DNA from: Paenacidovorax monticola
Lineage (GTDB): Bacteria; Pseudomonadota; Gammaproteobacteria; Burkholderiales; Burkholderiaceae_C
Length of the DNA: 64,000 nt
NCBI RefSeq assembly: GCF_014489595.1
Contig: NZ_CP060790.1
Location: 2,542,001 to 2,606,000 of the forward strand
Direction of reading: 5' to 3'
The notes under the pieces are model-generated. The model saw only the letters and a list, made by a program, of their open reading frames with translations, was not told the DNA's origin and searched no databases. This document shows positions 49,091 to 59,393 of the stretch, piece after piece (position 1 is the stretch's first letter; each line of letters opens with the position of its first letter). The position numbers and the translations under genes are program-made.

Positions 49091-50824
49091 TCAATTCTTG
49101 CGCGGCACGACCCGGGCGTGTTCGTTGATGCCGATCACGTTGAACAGCACGGCCACGAGGCGGTGCAGGTTCACGAACTGCACGGCATGCCCTTGCGCCT
49201 GCTGGGCGGCCGCCCAGTTCAGCACCGAGCCCGCTGCGGCGAAATCCACGCGGATCAGCCGGTCGCAGCCGATGGCGAGCGGCACACCCGGCCTGACTCC
49301 CTCGGCCAGCGGCGCCAGCAGCGGCCCGGCATCGCCGTCGATGTACCCCGAGAGCGCGGGGAGCGGCGCCTCGGGCTCCAGCGGCGCAGGCTGCGAGAGT
49401 TCACCCAGACCAGGGCCCAGCAGTTCGCTGTCGGGCGAGGCTTCGAGCGGCACCATGCCCGACACCGTGCCGTCGTCGGCCGTGTAGCCGCAGCGTGGCG
49501 GCGCCCAGGAAGGGGGCGACACCTCGTAGGTCACGCAATAGTCGAGCGCGACCAGCTCAAATTCGTCGGGCTTGCCCATGAGGCGCAACGCCGCCATGCG
49601 CAGGCGCCACCATTCGGAGTTGCTGCCGCGATCGCCCGACTGGGTCTTGCTCTCCAGCAGCGAATGCAGCGCCTCCACCCCGGTGAACGCGATCTGCACA
49701 TCCCGGTCGGCCCACTGCGTGAACTGGTTGGCCAGCGCGGGCAGCGCGGCCTCCTCGATGGTCATGAGGCGCGACCAGCCCAGCACCCAGGGGGTGGCTG
49801 CGCGCGCCAGCGATGCCTGCAGCGCCGCCACCGACTGGGCGGTGAGCGTGCCCGGCGCATTCCAGCTGAACTGGCGCGCCGCGGCGGCTGGCGCCGCAGG
49901 GGCTGCGGCAGCCGTCGGCTCGGCCATGCCCAGTTGCTCGGGGATCGAGAACCACAGCGGCGCGGAGCGGCTGAAGCGCGCAGCGAAGTCGATGGACAGA
50001 GCGTCGAAGCGCTCGTGCTGGCCCGTGGCGCGGTACAGGTCGAACAGCGTCATCCAGATCTCGAACTGCTGCTGCGGCTCATCCTGGGCATGCTGGGCCA
50101 GCACGTCAAGCAGGCCGGCTTCCGCGCCGGCATGGTCACCACTGGCAAACCGGATGGCGGCTTCCTCCAGGTCGGGTTCGTGCACGAATACCTCCGGTTC
50201 GTCTGGGACCGCGGGTGCGGCCGGCGCCACGGCGCGCGGCCTGGGCGGCGCAATGGGCATGCCGCCGCCCGAAAACGCCTGCGAGCGGGTCGAACCCGCC
50301 TCTTCCAGCGGCAAGCTGTCGCCGTCGAACAGGGGCTCGACCGGCGGTGGCGCCGCGGTCAGGGCGGAAGGCAGGGTCAGGGGAGCGGTGGGCGCGAAGG
50401 CGGCGCTCACGGCATTGCCGTCGGTGCCGCCGCCCGGTGCCGAGGCGTCGGTGGGCTGCTTGCTCTTCCACCACTGCTGCGACATCTGGGCTTCGATCTC
50501 GTCGATCTTCTTGAGCGTGACCGCCCGGTCGTCGGGCGAGGTCATGCTGCTCTGGAAGAACGAGGGGCGCGCCGTCGGATCCTCGGTGCGCTGGCCCGTG
50601 AGCACCTCGCGCTGGCGCAGCTTGCGCAGCTGGTCGAACTCGCGGCGGCGCACGAAGTCGTTGCGCCGCTTGCGCTCGATCATCTCCTTGAGCATCTGCT
50701 TGCTGTACTGGCTCTCCCGATCGGCCTCGATCGAATCCAGCTCGGACCAGTTGACGGTGGGGTTGCGCACAAACCGCACCATCTTGGACAGCAAACCGCC
50801 GGAACTGCTCTCTTCCTTGCTCAT
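49091..50824 (-). CDS. Large STAS-like protein of unknown function
   Basis: A 577-residue cytosolic protein. The N-terminal part (about 1-110) is charged and helical, followed by a long Ala/Pro-rich linker. A helical, possibly TPR/FimV-like stretch ([21 protein letters not shown], about 230-250) comes next, then two STAS/MlaB-like domains: about 340-440 ([20 protein letters not shown]) and a C-terminal one ending [20 protein letters not shown]. Such domains usually mediate protein contacts. It sits between dksA and hslV. I cannot assign a role. Confidence 0.7.
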   Translation of the reverse strand: MSKEESSSGGLLSKMVRFVRNPTVNWSELDSIEADRESQYSKQMLKEMIERKRRNDFVRRREFDQLRKLRQREVLTGQRTEDPTARPSFFQSSMTSPDDRAVTLKKIDEIEAQMSQQWWKSKQPTDASAPGGGTDGNAVSAAFAPTAPLTLPSALTAAPPPVEPLFDGDSLPLEEAGSTRSQAFSGGGMPIAPPRPRAVAPAAPAVPDEPEVFVHEPDLEEAAIRFASGDHAGAEAGLLDVLAQHAQDEPQQQFEIWMTLFDLYRATGQHERFDALSIDFAARFSRSAPLWFSIPEQLGMAEPTAAAAPAAPAAAARQFSWNAPGTLTAQSVAALQASLARAATPWVLGWSRLMTIEEAALPALANQFTQWADRDVQIAFTGVEALHSLLESKTQSGDRGSNSEWWRLRMAALRLMGKPDEFELVALDYCVTYEVSPPSWAPPRCGYTADDGTVSGMVPLEASPDSELLGPGLGELSQPAPLEPEAPLPALSGYIDGDAGPLLAPLAEGVRPGVPLAIGCDRLIRVDFAAAGSVLNWAAAQQAQGHAVQFVNLHRLVAVLFNVIGINEHARVVPRKN

Positions 50825-50867
50825 GGGGTGGGGGCCGCGCAGCGCAGCAGGCTCATCGGTCCAAGGC

Positions 50868-51635
50868 TCAATCGCCGAACATCTTCTGCTTGAGTTCGCG
50901 GCGCTGCTGCGCCTCGAGCGACAGCGTGGCCGTGGGGCGTGCCAGCAGGCGGCCCACGCCGATGGGCTCGCCCGTCTCGTCGCAGTAGCCGTAGTCGCCG
51001 GCATCGATGCGCGCGATGGACTGCTCGATCTTCTTGAGCAGCTTGCGCTCGCGGTCACGCGTGCGCAGCTCCAGCGCATGCTCTTCCTCGATCGTGGCGC
51101 GGTCGGCCGGATCGGGCACGACCACGGTGTCCTCGCGCAGGTGCTCGGTGGTCTCGCCGGCGTTGTTGTGCATGTCCTGCTTGAGCTGAACGAGCTTGTG
51201 GCGGAAGAAGGCCATCTGCTTCTCGTTCATGTACTCGCTGTCCGGCATGGCCAGGACTTCTTCGTCGGTCAGCTGTTCGGCGGGCTTGGTCTTCCAGTTG
51301 CTCGCCAGCTTGGGGTCTCGTTTGGCGGCAGCGGCAGGCTGCGCTTGCAGGGTCGTAGGCATGGTATTTGAGTAGCTGGCTTTGGCGGTAGTGGAAGCCA
51401 CCGCCTGTGCCATGGATGGTACGGTCAATTGGGCCAATCGGGAAGAAGGCCGGGCACTGCGCACGGGTACCGGCGCAGCGGGCGTCGCCAGCTCTTTCCC
51501 GGCCGCCTTCCTGGGCGCCGGCACGGGGGCCGCCGTCTTGGCGCTCGGCGGGGCCTCGGTCTTCGCCGAGACCTTCCTGGAGCCTGCCGCAGGGGCCTTC
51601 GCGGCCGCCTTGGATTTGCTGGGTTCGGCTTTCAC
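50868..51635 (-). CDS. dksA: DksA-like RNA polymerase regulator, Cys-poor, with long N-terminal extension
   Basis: About 255 residues. The last 150 are DksA: a coiled-coil hairpin (FFRHKLVQLKQDMHNNAGET, then DPADRATIEEEHALELRTRDRE, carrying the acidic tip) and a globular end GYCDETGEPIGVGRLLARPT. Only the first of the four zinc-finger cysteines remains; the others are Thr, Ser and Ala. About 120 residues rich in Ala, Lys and Pro precede the domain. GTG at 51635 has a strong ribosome-binding site (AGGAGACAGGAA); later ATGs are possible. It would act with ppGpp on RNA polymerase. Confidence 0.9.
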   Translation of the reverse strand: MKAEPSKSKAAAKAPAAGSRKVSAKTEAPPSAKTAAPVPAPRKAAGKELATPAAPVPVRSARPSSRLAQLTVPSMAQAVASTTAKASYSNTMPTTLQAQPAAAAKRDPKLASNWKTKPAEQLTDEEVLAMPDSEYMNEKQMAFFRHKLVQLKQDMHNNAGETTEHLREDTVVVPDPADRATIEEEHALELRTRDRERKLLKKIEQSIARIDAGDYGYCDETGEPIGVGRLLARPTATLSLEAQQRRELKQKMFGD

Positions 51636-51816
51636 TTCCTGTCTCCTCGCAGTACGGGGCGACCCTGGGGCCGCCGAGGCGGCCGGGGGCGTGTGGCAAG
51701 CCTTCCGGGGTTTTACCGGGGCGCGATTGTAGCCACCTGTGCGCCCCACGGCGACAAAGTGGCGGATATCCCACACATCGGGCCGCCACGGGGTGCCGCC
51801 ACCCACCCCGGCCCGC

Positions 51817-52878
51817 TCAGACCAGGCACTGCTCCAGCCCCTGGCGGAAGATGTCCTGGGGCAGCTCGATGCCGATGAACACCATCTTGCTCTGGCGCGC
51901 CTCGCCTTCGGCCCACTGCGGCCCCAGGTCGCTGCCCATGAGCTGGTGCACGCCCTGGAAGATCACTTTGCGCTCCGTGCCCTGCATATTCAAGACCCCC
52001 TTGTAGCGCAGCATGCGCGGGCCGTAAATATTGACGATCGCGCCGAGGAAATCCTCGAGCTTGGCCGGGTCGAACGGGCGCTCGGCGCGGTAGACGAAGC
52101 TCTTCACGTCGTCGTCATGGTGATGGTGGTGGCCATGCCCGTGGTCGTGCTGGTGCGAGGGGTGGCTGCAATGCTCACCGTGCTCGTGGTCATGGTCGTG
52201 GTGGTGATGGTCGTGCTCGTCTTCCTTGAGGAAGTCGGGGTCGATGTCGAGCTTGGCGTTCAGGTTGAAGCCGCGCAAGTCCAGCACCTCGGCCAGCGGC
52301 ACCTCGCCGAAGTGCACGGCCTTGATCGGCGCGCGCGGGTTCATGTGCTTGAGGCGGTGGATCAGCGCGTCGGTCTCCTCCGGGCTCACCAGGTCGGTCT
52401 TGGACAGGAAGATCTGGTCGGCGAAGCCCACCTGGCGGCGCGCCTCCTGGCGGTCGTTGAGCTGCTGCGCGGCGTGTTTGGCGTCCACCAGCGTGATGAT
52501 GGAGTCGATGAGGTAGGTCTCGGCGATCTCCTCGTCCATGAAGAAGGTCTGCGCCACAGGGCCAGGGTCGGCCAGGCCCGTGGTCTCGATCACGATGCGG
52601 TCGAAGTCCAGCAGGCCCTTGCGCTTCTTGGCCGCCAGCAGTTGCAGCGTCTCACGCAGGTCCTCGCGGATCGTGCAGCAGATGCAGCCGTTGCTCATCT
52701 GCACGATCTGCTCCTTGGACTCGGTCACGAGGATGTCGTTGTCGATGTTCTCCTCGCCGAACTCGTTTTCGATCACGGCGATCTTCTGGCCATGGGCCTC
52801 GGTGAGCAGGCGCTTGAGCAGCGTGGTCTTGCCCGAGCCCAGGAAGCCGGTGAGGATGGTGGTGGGAATGAGGGACAT
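51817..52878 (-). CDS. COG0523 (CobW/ZigA-like) P-loop GTPase, probable metal chaperone
   Basis: A 353-residue GTPase with the Walker A loop GFLGSGKTTLLKRLL (about 10-24), the metal-binding GCICC (CxCC, about 62-66), LSKTDLV (NKxD variant) and a His/Asp-rich stretch of about 40 residues (about 215-260) before the C-terminal CobW_C domain. Such proteins bind zinc or cobalt and insert or traffic metals. It lies 181 nt upstream of the Cys-poor dksA on the same strand. No Zur box is visible by eye. Confidence 0.93.
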   Translation of the reverse strand: MSLIPTTILTGFLGSGKTTLLKRLLTEAHGQKIAVIENEFGEENIDNDILVTESKEQIVQMSNGCICCTIREDLRETLQLLAAKKRKGLLDFDRIVIETTGLADPGPVAQTFFMDEEIAETYLIDSIITLVDAKHAAQQLNDRQEARRQVGFADQIFLSKTDLVSPEETDALIHRLKHMNPRAPIKAVHFGEVPLAEVLDLRGFNLNAKLDIDPDFLKEDEHDHHHHDHDHEHGEHCSHPSHQHDHGHGHHHHHDDDVKSFVYRAERPFDPAKLEDFLGAIVNIYGPRMLRYKGVLNMQGTERKVIFQGVHQLMGSDLGPQWAEGEARQSKMVFIGIELPQDIFRQGLEQCLV

Positions 52879-52968
52879 GGATTGCGCTTTCGAGGGGAGC
52901 CGCGGCCGGCTCCGGGATGCCAAATAAGCAGTTTAGCGAGCCTGTCAAGCCCGCGCAGCCCCTGGAAA

Positions 52969-53035
52969 ATCAGGCCACTTCAGGGCTTGAGCGCCGATTC
53001 CGCCAGCGCGAATTGCTATTGCTTCAGGAGCAAAA
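52969..53035 (+). repeat. Degenerate palindromic element after the RlmI-type gene
   Basis: The stretch contains AAAATCAGG, GAGCGCC, CCAGCGCG and GCTATTGC...AAACTAGC, in an order resembling the element at 22452-22504 but with several changes. It fills the gap between the COG0523 gene and the methyltransferase gene; the final bases overlap the latter's stop. Confidence 0.35.
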
Positions 53036-54220
<1,185 letters not shown>

Positions 54221-54275
54221 CCCGCTATTGTCGCGGGCGAAAGCCACCGTGCCGGGCACGCAACAGTTACATCAT

Positions 54276-54305
54276 TTGACAAACGTTTCCATGAATCATG
54301 ATTCA
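54276..54305 (+). promoter_or_regulatory. Candidate promoter with palindromic operator
   Basis: TTGACA at 54276-54281 and TGATTC at 54299-54304 are 17 nt apart. A perfect 14-bp palindrome, TGAATCATGATTCA (54292-54305), overlaps the -10 region and could be a regulator site for the PhnD-like gene. Confidence 0.5.
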
Positions 54306-54346
54306 ATCACCATCGATTACGAAAACACGGGGGACGGACGGAGAGC

Positions 54347-55165
54347 ATGAAGCACCGCGCAGGCGCCGCAGGCGTGCTGCTCGCGGCCCTGCTGCAAGGC
54401 GGGGCGTGGGCGGCGCCGGATTTCACCCTGGGTGTCAGCGAAGGCACCTCGGGCGGGCTGGACCATGCGCAGGTGATCGCCAAGTACCAAGGCCTGGCCA
54501 ACGCGATTGGCCAGAGCCTTGGGAACAAGGTGAACGTGGTGTTCGTGCGCGAATTCAAGGCGCTTGAAGACGGCATGAAGAACGGCCGCTTCGATTTCAT
54601 GATGGCGCGCCCCAGCGACTACCCCGCGCGCGGCCTGCGCGACTACGGCTACCGCTACGTGGCCAGCGCCAAGCCCGAAGGGCAATGCCATGTGGTCGTA
54701 CCCAAGGACTCCCCGCTCAAGGCCCTGGCCGACCTCAAGGGCAAGCGTTTCGTGATGCCCGAGCAGATCTCGTACATGAGCCGCTTCTGCCAGGCCGAGT
54801 TGCGCGACCAGGGCATCGACGTCGCGCGCGAGAACGTCAAGTACGTGCGCGAACAGGGCGCCGTGGCCTTCTACCTCGACAACAAGTTCGCCGACGTGGG
54901 CACGCTGGCCTCGTACTCGGGCGCCGCGCGCCAGTGGGAGAAAGACGGCCACCGCGTGCTGCACAAGAGCGTGGCACAGCCCTATTTCCCGCTCATTGCG
55001 CATGGCCGCTTCAGCGACGCGCAGGTGGCCGCCGTGCAGAAGCAGTTGCTGGCCCTGGGCACCGACGAGTCCGGCCAGGCCGTGCTCAAGACCGTGGGCG
55101 TGCAGCAGTTCGACACCGGCACCGAGAAGCGCCTGCGCGACCTGCTGAAGTGGCTGGGGCAGTAG
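54347..55165 (+). CDS. PhnD/SsuA/transferrin-like periplasmic substrate-binding protein
   Basis: A 272-residue exported protein with a signal peptide (cleavage likely after GGAWA, about 22). The periplasmic binding fold is seen in FTLGVSEGTSGGLDHAQ, FDFMMARPSDYPARGL, LADLKGKRFVMPE and VAFYLDNKFADVGTL. It has the PhnD-like type II organisation, but no permease or ATPase gene is adjacent, so it may work as an orphan binding protein or sensor. It is convergent with the c-di-GMP gene. The ligand is unknown. Confidence 0.85.
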   Translation: MKHRAGAAGVLLAALLQGGAWAAPDFTLGVSEGTSGGLDHAQVIAKYQGLANAIGQSLGNKVNVVFVREFKALEDGMKNGRFDFMMARPSDYPARGLRDYGYRYVASAKPEGQCHVVVPKDSPLKALADLKGKRFVMPEQISYMSRFCQAELRDQGIDVARENVKYVREQGAVAFYLDNKFADVGTLASYSGAARQWEKDGHRVLHKSVAQPYFPLIAHGRFSDAQVAAVQKQLLALGTDESGQAVLKTVGVQQFDTGTEKRLRDLLKWLGQ

Positions 55166-55202
55166 GCCCCTCCTCCCCTCTGCCGCCCGGTCCGGCGCCC
55201 TC

Positions 55203-57623
55203 TCACGCCTCCTCGCGCCGGTCCAGCAGCGAGGCCATGGCCGCAAGGTTGAGATCCCCCACCAGCGCCCCGGCGAAGCCGCCGTCCCCGTCGCGGATCG
55301 GCACCGAGATCGTGAGGCAGAAGTCCTCCGACGCCGTCGAGAGGTAGATCGCCGACACATACGGATGCCCCATGCCGCGCACCGCCGCGAAGTACGGCTG
55401 CTGCGCACGGTCGGTACCCGCGCCGCCCGCACGGATGCGGCCGTACATGGCGGGGTTGATCCAGTTGGGATAGCGCTGGCGGCCCTCGGCATCCAGCTCG
55501 AACAGCATTTCGAAGAACGGGTAGGCCTTGAACACGTGGTCCATGGCATGCGGGTCGCGCCCGCGCGGCTGGGCCAGCAGGTGTTCGAGCATCCGCAGCG
55601 CATGGCTCTCCCAGCCGTCCTGACCCAGGGCCGGCGCGGCCTGGCGGTGCACGGCGGGGGAGACGGCCTCCACCACCAGCACACTGCCCCACTGCGCCTT
55701 GCCCAGCTTCTTCAGGTAGGCCGCGCGCTCGGCCGCAGCCACGCTGTCCTGCAGCGTGCCGGTCGAGCCGTTGACCCAGGCCACGGAAATGCTCGCGATC
55801 GGGTGGTGGCTGCCGTCCTCGGTGGTGAAGTAGCCCCGCTCCACATCGGGCGCGTCGTAGAGGTGGCGGGCGAGCGCGTGGAACTGCGCGATCACGCGCT
55901 GCAGCTGCTCCAGCACCTGCGGCTCGTCGCGGTCCAGCAGCAGGATGAAGTCGTCGCCGCCGATGTGGCCCAGCAGCCGGTCGGGCCGGCCCACGAAGGC
56001 ATGGCGCAGGATCTCGGCCAGCGTGCGGATCATCGCGTCGCCCCGGATGAAGCCGTAGCGGTCATTGAACGACTTGAAATGGTCCAGGTCGATGTAGACC
56101 AGGTTCAGTCCGCCGTGGCGGCGGCCGATGCGCATCTCGATCGCCTGGCGCAGCGACGGCCCCGTGGGCAGTTGCGAGAGCGGGTGCAGGCTTGCGCCGT
56201 GTTCCTGGCGCGAGAGGATGTGCGCCACGAGCACCATGGGCTCGACCACGCCGAGGAAATACCCGTCCGCGCCGATCACGGTCCACGGATCGGACTCGCC
56301 CCGGTCCAGGTAGAGCGAGCGCGCGAGCGCCGTGAGCGTGATGTCGTGCGAGAGCACGCGGCGCAAAGGCTGGCAGACCGATGCCAGGGTGCGCGCGGAG
56401 CGCGACAGCACGCGCCCGCGCGGCACCATGCCCACGGGCCGGTGGCCGTCGGTCACCACCGCCCAGGGCAGCGCGGGCGCGGCGCGGAAATGCGCGCGCA
56501 CGGCGTCGATAGGCGTGTCGATCTCGAAAGCCACGCCGGGATCGACCACGTCGGTGATCTTGAAGCGGTCGTGGCGCTGCACGCGCCAGGCGTCGTCGGT
56601 CTCGGGCAGCGCCACGGCCTGCGCGAGGGGCTCGGCCGCCGGCCGCGCGAACAGGTAGCCTTGCGCCAGGCGAATGCCCAGGCCCTGGCAGAAGGCCAGG
56701 TCCTCCGGGCGCTCCAGGCCCTCGGCGATCACCGTGGCGCCCAGGCGGTCGGCCATGGACACGATGGCCTCGAGCAGCACCGAGCGCACGCGGCTGCCCT
56801 GCGCCTCGTGCACCAGCATGCGGTCGATCTTGATGAAGTCCGCGCGCACCATGGCCAGCGTGGCCAGGCTGTTGAAGCCCGCCCCCATGTCGTCGAGCGC
56901 GATGCGCAGGCCCTGGGCGCGCAGCGCATCGCAGCGCTCGGCCAGTTGCGCGGCGTCCACGCGCTCGCTCTCCACCACCTCGATCACGAGGTCGCGCCGG
57001 TCCAGCCCCTGCTCGCGCATCCAGGCCATGAGCTGCGAGAGCCAGTCCTCGTGCAGCAGCGTGGAAGGCATCACGTTGAGGAACAGCGGCACGCCGGGCG
57101 CGATGTCGCGCGCCTTGCGCAGCAGCGCCTCGTGCTGCGCCGCCAGGTCCAGGTCGTCCTGGCGCCCCAGGCGATGCGCGAGGCTGAAGGCCTCGTGGCC
57201 CGACAGCAGTTGCTGGTCGGGAGCGCGCAGGCGGCACAGCGCCTCGTGCGCGAACACCTGGCCGTTGTTGCCGATCTCGACGATGGGCTGGAAGTGGATC
57301 TCGATGCGCTGGCCGATGTCCTGCAGCATCCACGGGTGGCGCAACCGCGCCACGAGCGCGTTGAAGGGCACGGCCGCGTCGAGCAGGAAGGTGGACGAGT
57401 TGAGGAAGGTGACGCCGTTGGCCTCGGGGTTGTAGATGGGCACGGCCAGTGTGCCGGCCAGCGTCTGCGGGTCCGTGGCCTCTTCCAGCCGCGCGAGCAG
57501 TTCGCCCAGGCCATCGCCCGGGATCTCGATGAAATGCCACACCTTGGGCGCCACCCGCTGCGCGCCCAGGCGCTCCCAGGCCGGCGGCGCATAGTGGCCT
57601 TCGTACTTCAGCAACAGTTCCAT
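55203..57623 (-). CDS. EAL-CBS-GGDEF protein with C-terminal sensor, c-di-GMP turnover
   Basis: An 806-residue cytosolic protein. The EAL domain (about 120-360) keeps the catalytic set: HEALCR, NVMPSTLL, EVVESE, ALDDMGAGF, IKIDRML and IAEGLERPED, so phosphodiesterase activity is likely. Two CBS-like repeats follow (about 380-500). The GGDEF domain (about 510-670) has HIGGDDFILLL; the site reads GGDDF, so cyclase activity is doubtful. The C-terminal part (about 690-806) resembles a PDC/Cache-like sensor (FDFEMLFELDAEGRQRYPNW-like segment). ATG at 57623 precedes the first domain. Confidence 0.9.
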   Translation of the reverse strand: MELLLKYEGHYAPPAWERLGAQRVAPKVWHFIEIPGDGLGELLARLEEATDPQTLAGTLAVPIYNPEANGVTFLNSSTFLLDAAVPFNALVARLRHPWMLQDIGQRIEIHFQPIVEIGNNGQVFAHEALCRLRAPDQQLLSGHEAFSLAHRLGRQDDLDLAAQHEALLRKARDIAPGVPLFLNVMPSTLLHEDWLSQLMAWMREQGLDRRDLVIEVVESERVDAAQLAERCDALRAQGLRIALDDMGAGFNSLATLAMVRADFIKIDRMLVHEAQGSRVRSVLLEAIVSMADRLGATVIAEGLERPEDLAFCQGLGIRLAQGYLFARPAAEPLAQAVALPETDDAWRVQRHDRFKITDVVDPGVAFEIDTPIDAVRAHFRAAPALPWAVVTDGHRPVGMVPRGRVLSRSARTLASVCQPLRRVLSHDITLTALARSLYLDRGESDPWTVIGADGYFLGVVEPMVLVAHILSRQEHGASLHPLSQLPTGPSLRQAIEMRIGRRHGGLNLVYIDLDHFKSFNDRYGFIRGDAMIRTLAEILRHAFVGRPDRLLGHIGGDDFILLLDRDEPQVLEQLQRVIAQFHALARHLYDAPDVERGYFTTEDGSHHPIASISVAWVNGSTGTLQDSVAAAERAAYLKKLGKAQWGSVLVVEAVSPAVHRQAAPALGQDGWESHALRMLEHLLAQPRGRDPHAMDHVFKAYPFFEMLFELDAEGRQRYPNWINPAMYGRIRAGGAGTDRAQQPYFAAVRGMGHPYVSAIYLSTASEDFCLTISVPIRDGDGGFAGALVGDLNLAAMASLLDRREEA

Positions 57624-57715
57624 CTGCGGTCCATGCCTCCAATGGGGCAGGGTCCAAGCAAATAGCAGGCCGCCGTGCGCGCACCATGTCGGTGCACACA
57701 CAGGCCGGCGCGCCC

Positions 57716-58699
57716 TCATTCGGGCTTGCGTTTGGCGCGCGGGTGGGCCGCGTCGTATACCTGCGCCAGGTGCTGAAAATCCAGGCGCGTATAGACCTGG
57801 GTGGTCGTAATGTTGGCGTGGCCCAGCAGTTCCTGCACGGCGCGCAGGTCGCCGCTGGACTGCAGCAGGTGGCTGGCGAACGAATGGCGCAGCATGTGCG
57901 GGTGCACGGGGGTGGTCAGGCCCGCGACCTGCCCGCGCTGGCGCAGCCGCGCCCATACCGACTGGGCCGTGAGCCGCGCGCCGCGCCGGCCCACGAACAG
58001 CGCCGCGTCCAGCCGCGCGGAACCGGCGCCGCCGAAGGGCTGGGGGCGCTGCTCCAGCCAGGTGCGCACGGCGCCCAGCGCGGCGGTACCCACGGGCACG
58101 CTGCGGCGCTTGCTGCCCTTGCCGAACACGTGGGCCTCGCCGGCGTCGAGGTCGATCCAGCCCCGCCCCTGGCGCTGGGCCTCGGCGCTGGGCTGGGCGT
58201 CCAGTCCCACCAGCTCGCCCACGCGCAGGCCGCAGCCGTAGAGCAGTTCCACGATGGCCGCATCGCGCGCTTCGATCCAGGGGTCGTCGCCCGGGGCCTC
58301 GTAGTCGGCCAGGCGCACCGCATCGTCCACGGGCAGGGCCTTGGGCAAGGGCTTGGGCGCCTTGGGCGCGCGCACGTCCTGCACGGGGTTGTGCGGCACC
58401 AGGCCCTGGCGCGCGGCCCAGGTGAAAAAGCCGCGCCAGCCCGACAGGATGAGCGCGATGCCGCGCCCGCTGCGCCCGGCGCTGTGCATCTGCGCGACGA
58501 AGCGGCGGATGTGGGCGCTCGTCAGCCGCAGCAGCGGCACACCCGCCTGCCCGGCGAACTGCGCGAGCCTGTCCAGATCGAGCGCATAGAGCGTGAGCGT
58601 GCGCGCCGCGAGGCGCTTCTCGACGCGCACGTACTCGAGATAGCGCGCCACCTCCGGGTCGAGCACCGCAGGCGCGGAACCGTCGGTGGCGCTGGTCAT
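57716..58699 (-). CDS. xerC: Tyrosine recombinase XerC
   Basis: A 327-residue site-specific recombinase that resolves chromosome dimers at dif together with XerD. The SAM-like N-terminal DNA-binding domain spans about 14-105; the catalytic domain has GCGLRVGELVGLD (Arg), FGKGSKRR (Lys), HPHMLRHSFASHLL (HxxR), LLGHANITTTQVY (His and Tyr nucleophile). It lies 4 nt after the DUF484 gene, the usual dapF-DUF484-xerC order. Confidence 0.96.
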   Translation of the reverse strand: MTSATDGSAPAVLDPEVARYLEYVRVEKRLAARTLTLYALDLDRLAQFAGQAGVPLLRLTSAHIRRFVAQMHSAGRSGRGIALILSGWRGFFTWAARQGLVPHNPVQDVRAPKAPKPLPKALPVDDAVRLADYEAPGDDPWIEARDAAIVELLYGCGLRVGELVGLDAQPSAEAQRQGRGWIDLDAGEAHVFGKGSKRRSVPVGTAALGAVRTWLEQRPQPFGGAGSARLDAALFVGRRGARLTAQSVWARLRQRGQVAGLTTPVHPHMLRHSFASHLLQSSGDLRAVQELLGHANITTTQVYTRLDFQHLAQVYDAAHPRAKRKPE

Positions 58700-58703
58700 G
58701 CCG

Positions 58704-59393
58704 TCAGCGCAGGCGCGCCAGCGCCGCGCTGGCCAGCTCGGCGATGCGCGCGAGGAATTCCGTGCCCATGGTCGCGTCGAAACGCTGCGGGTCGGGCGAG
58801 CCCAGCACCAGCAGGCCGAAGGCCGGCGTGGTGCTGTCGATCGCGCCCTCGCGCAGCGGCAGCAGCGCCAGCGACTGGACCTCGCCCGCCTGCGGCAGCC
58901 AGGCCGTGGGCTCGAAACCCAGGTTGGGGCCGCAGAACGGCGACGTGAGCGACGAAGCGAACGCGCGTGCATCCTCGCTCGCATCCTGGGCGAACGCCGC
59001 GCCCTGGTGCTGCGGTGCCACGCCCCACACGCGCAACGCGGCCTGGGGCACGTCGAACTGGGCCCGGATACCGTCCGCCACGGCCTGGGGCAGGCCGAGC
59101 GGATCGGCCACACGCGCCAGGGTGCAGGCCCAGTGGTGGATCTTCTGCGCGATCGTGGCGTTCTCGTTGCTGTGACGCACCATGTCCATGATGCGCAGCT
59201 CCAGCCCCTTGATCTTCTCGCGCAGCATCTCGGCCTGGCGCTCCTGCAGGCTCACGGCGCGCGCGCCGTGGGGGCTTGCGATCGTCACGCTGGCCAGCAC
59301 CTCGGCGTGGCGCTCGAAGAATCCCGGCGTGTTCGCGAGGTACTCGGCGATATCGTCTTCGGTGATTGGAGGAATGGAGGAGGAACTGGTCAT
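58704..59393 (-). CDS. DUF484 family protein
   Basis: A 229-residue cytosolic protein. It begins with a short helical segment ([20 protein letters not shown]) and continues as a GAF-like domain ([28 protein letters not shown]). The family is typically encoded between dapF and xerC, as here; function is unknown. Its ATG overlaps the dapF stop by 4 nt. Confidence 0.93.
   Translation of the reverse strand: MTSSSSIPPITEDDIAEYLANTPGFFERHAEVLASVTIASPHGARAVSLQERQAEMLREKIKGLELRIMDMVRHSNENATIAQKIHHWACTLARVADPLGLPQAVADGIRAQFDVPQAALRVWGVAPQHQGAAFAQDASEDARAFASSLTSPFCGPNLGFEPTAWLPQAGEVQSLALLPLREGAIDSTTPAFGLLVLGSPDPQRFDATMGTEFLARIAELASAALARLR

Noticed and set aside
52100..52230. Repetitive CAT/CAC/GAC tract that looks like a microsatellite
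   Set aside because: It encodes the His/Asp-rich metal-binding loop of the COG0523 protein; codons vary and the pattern is explained by the protein.
55365..57665. Plus-strand frame of about 766 codons opposite the EAL-GGDEF gene
   Set aside because: Antisense shadow, rich in His, Arg, Gln and Ala, without a start region or domain.
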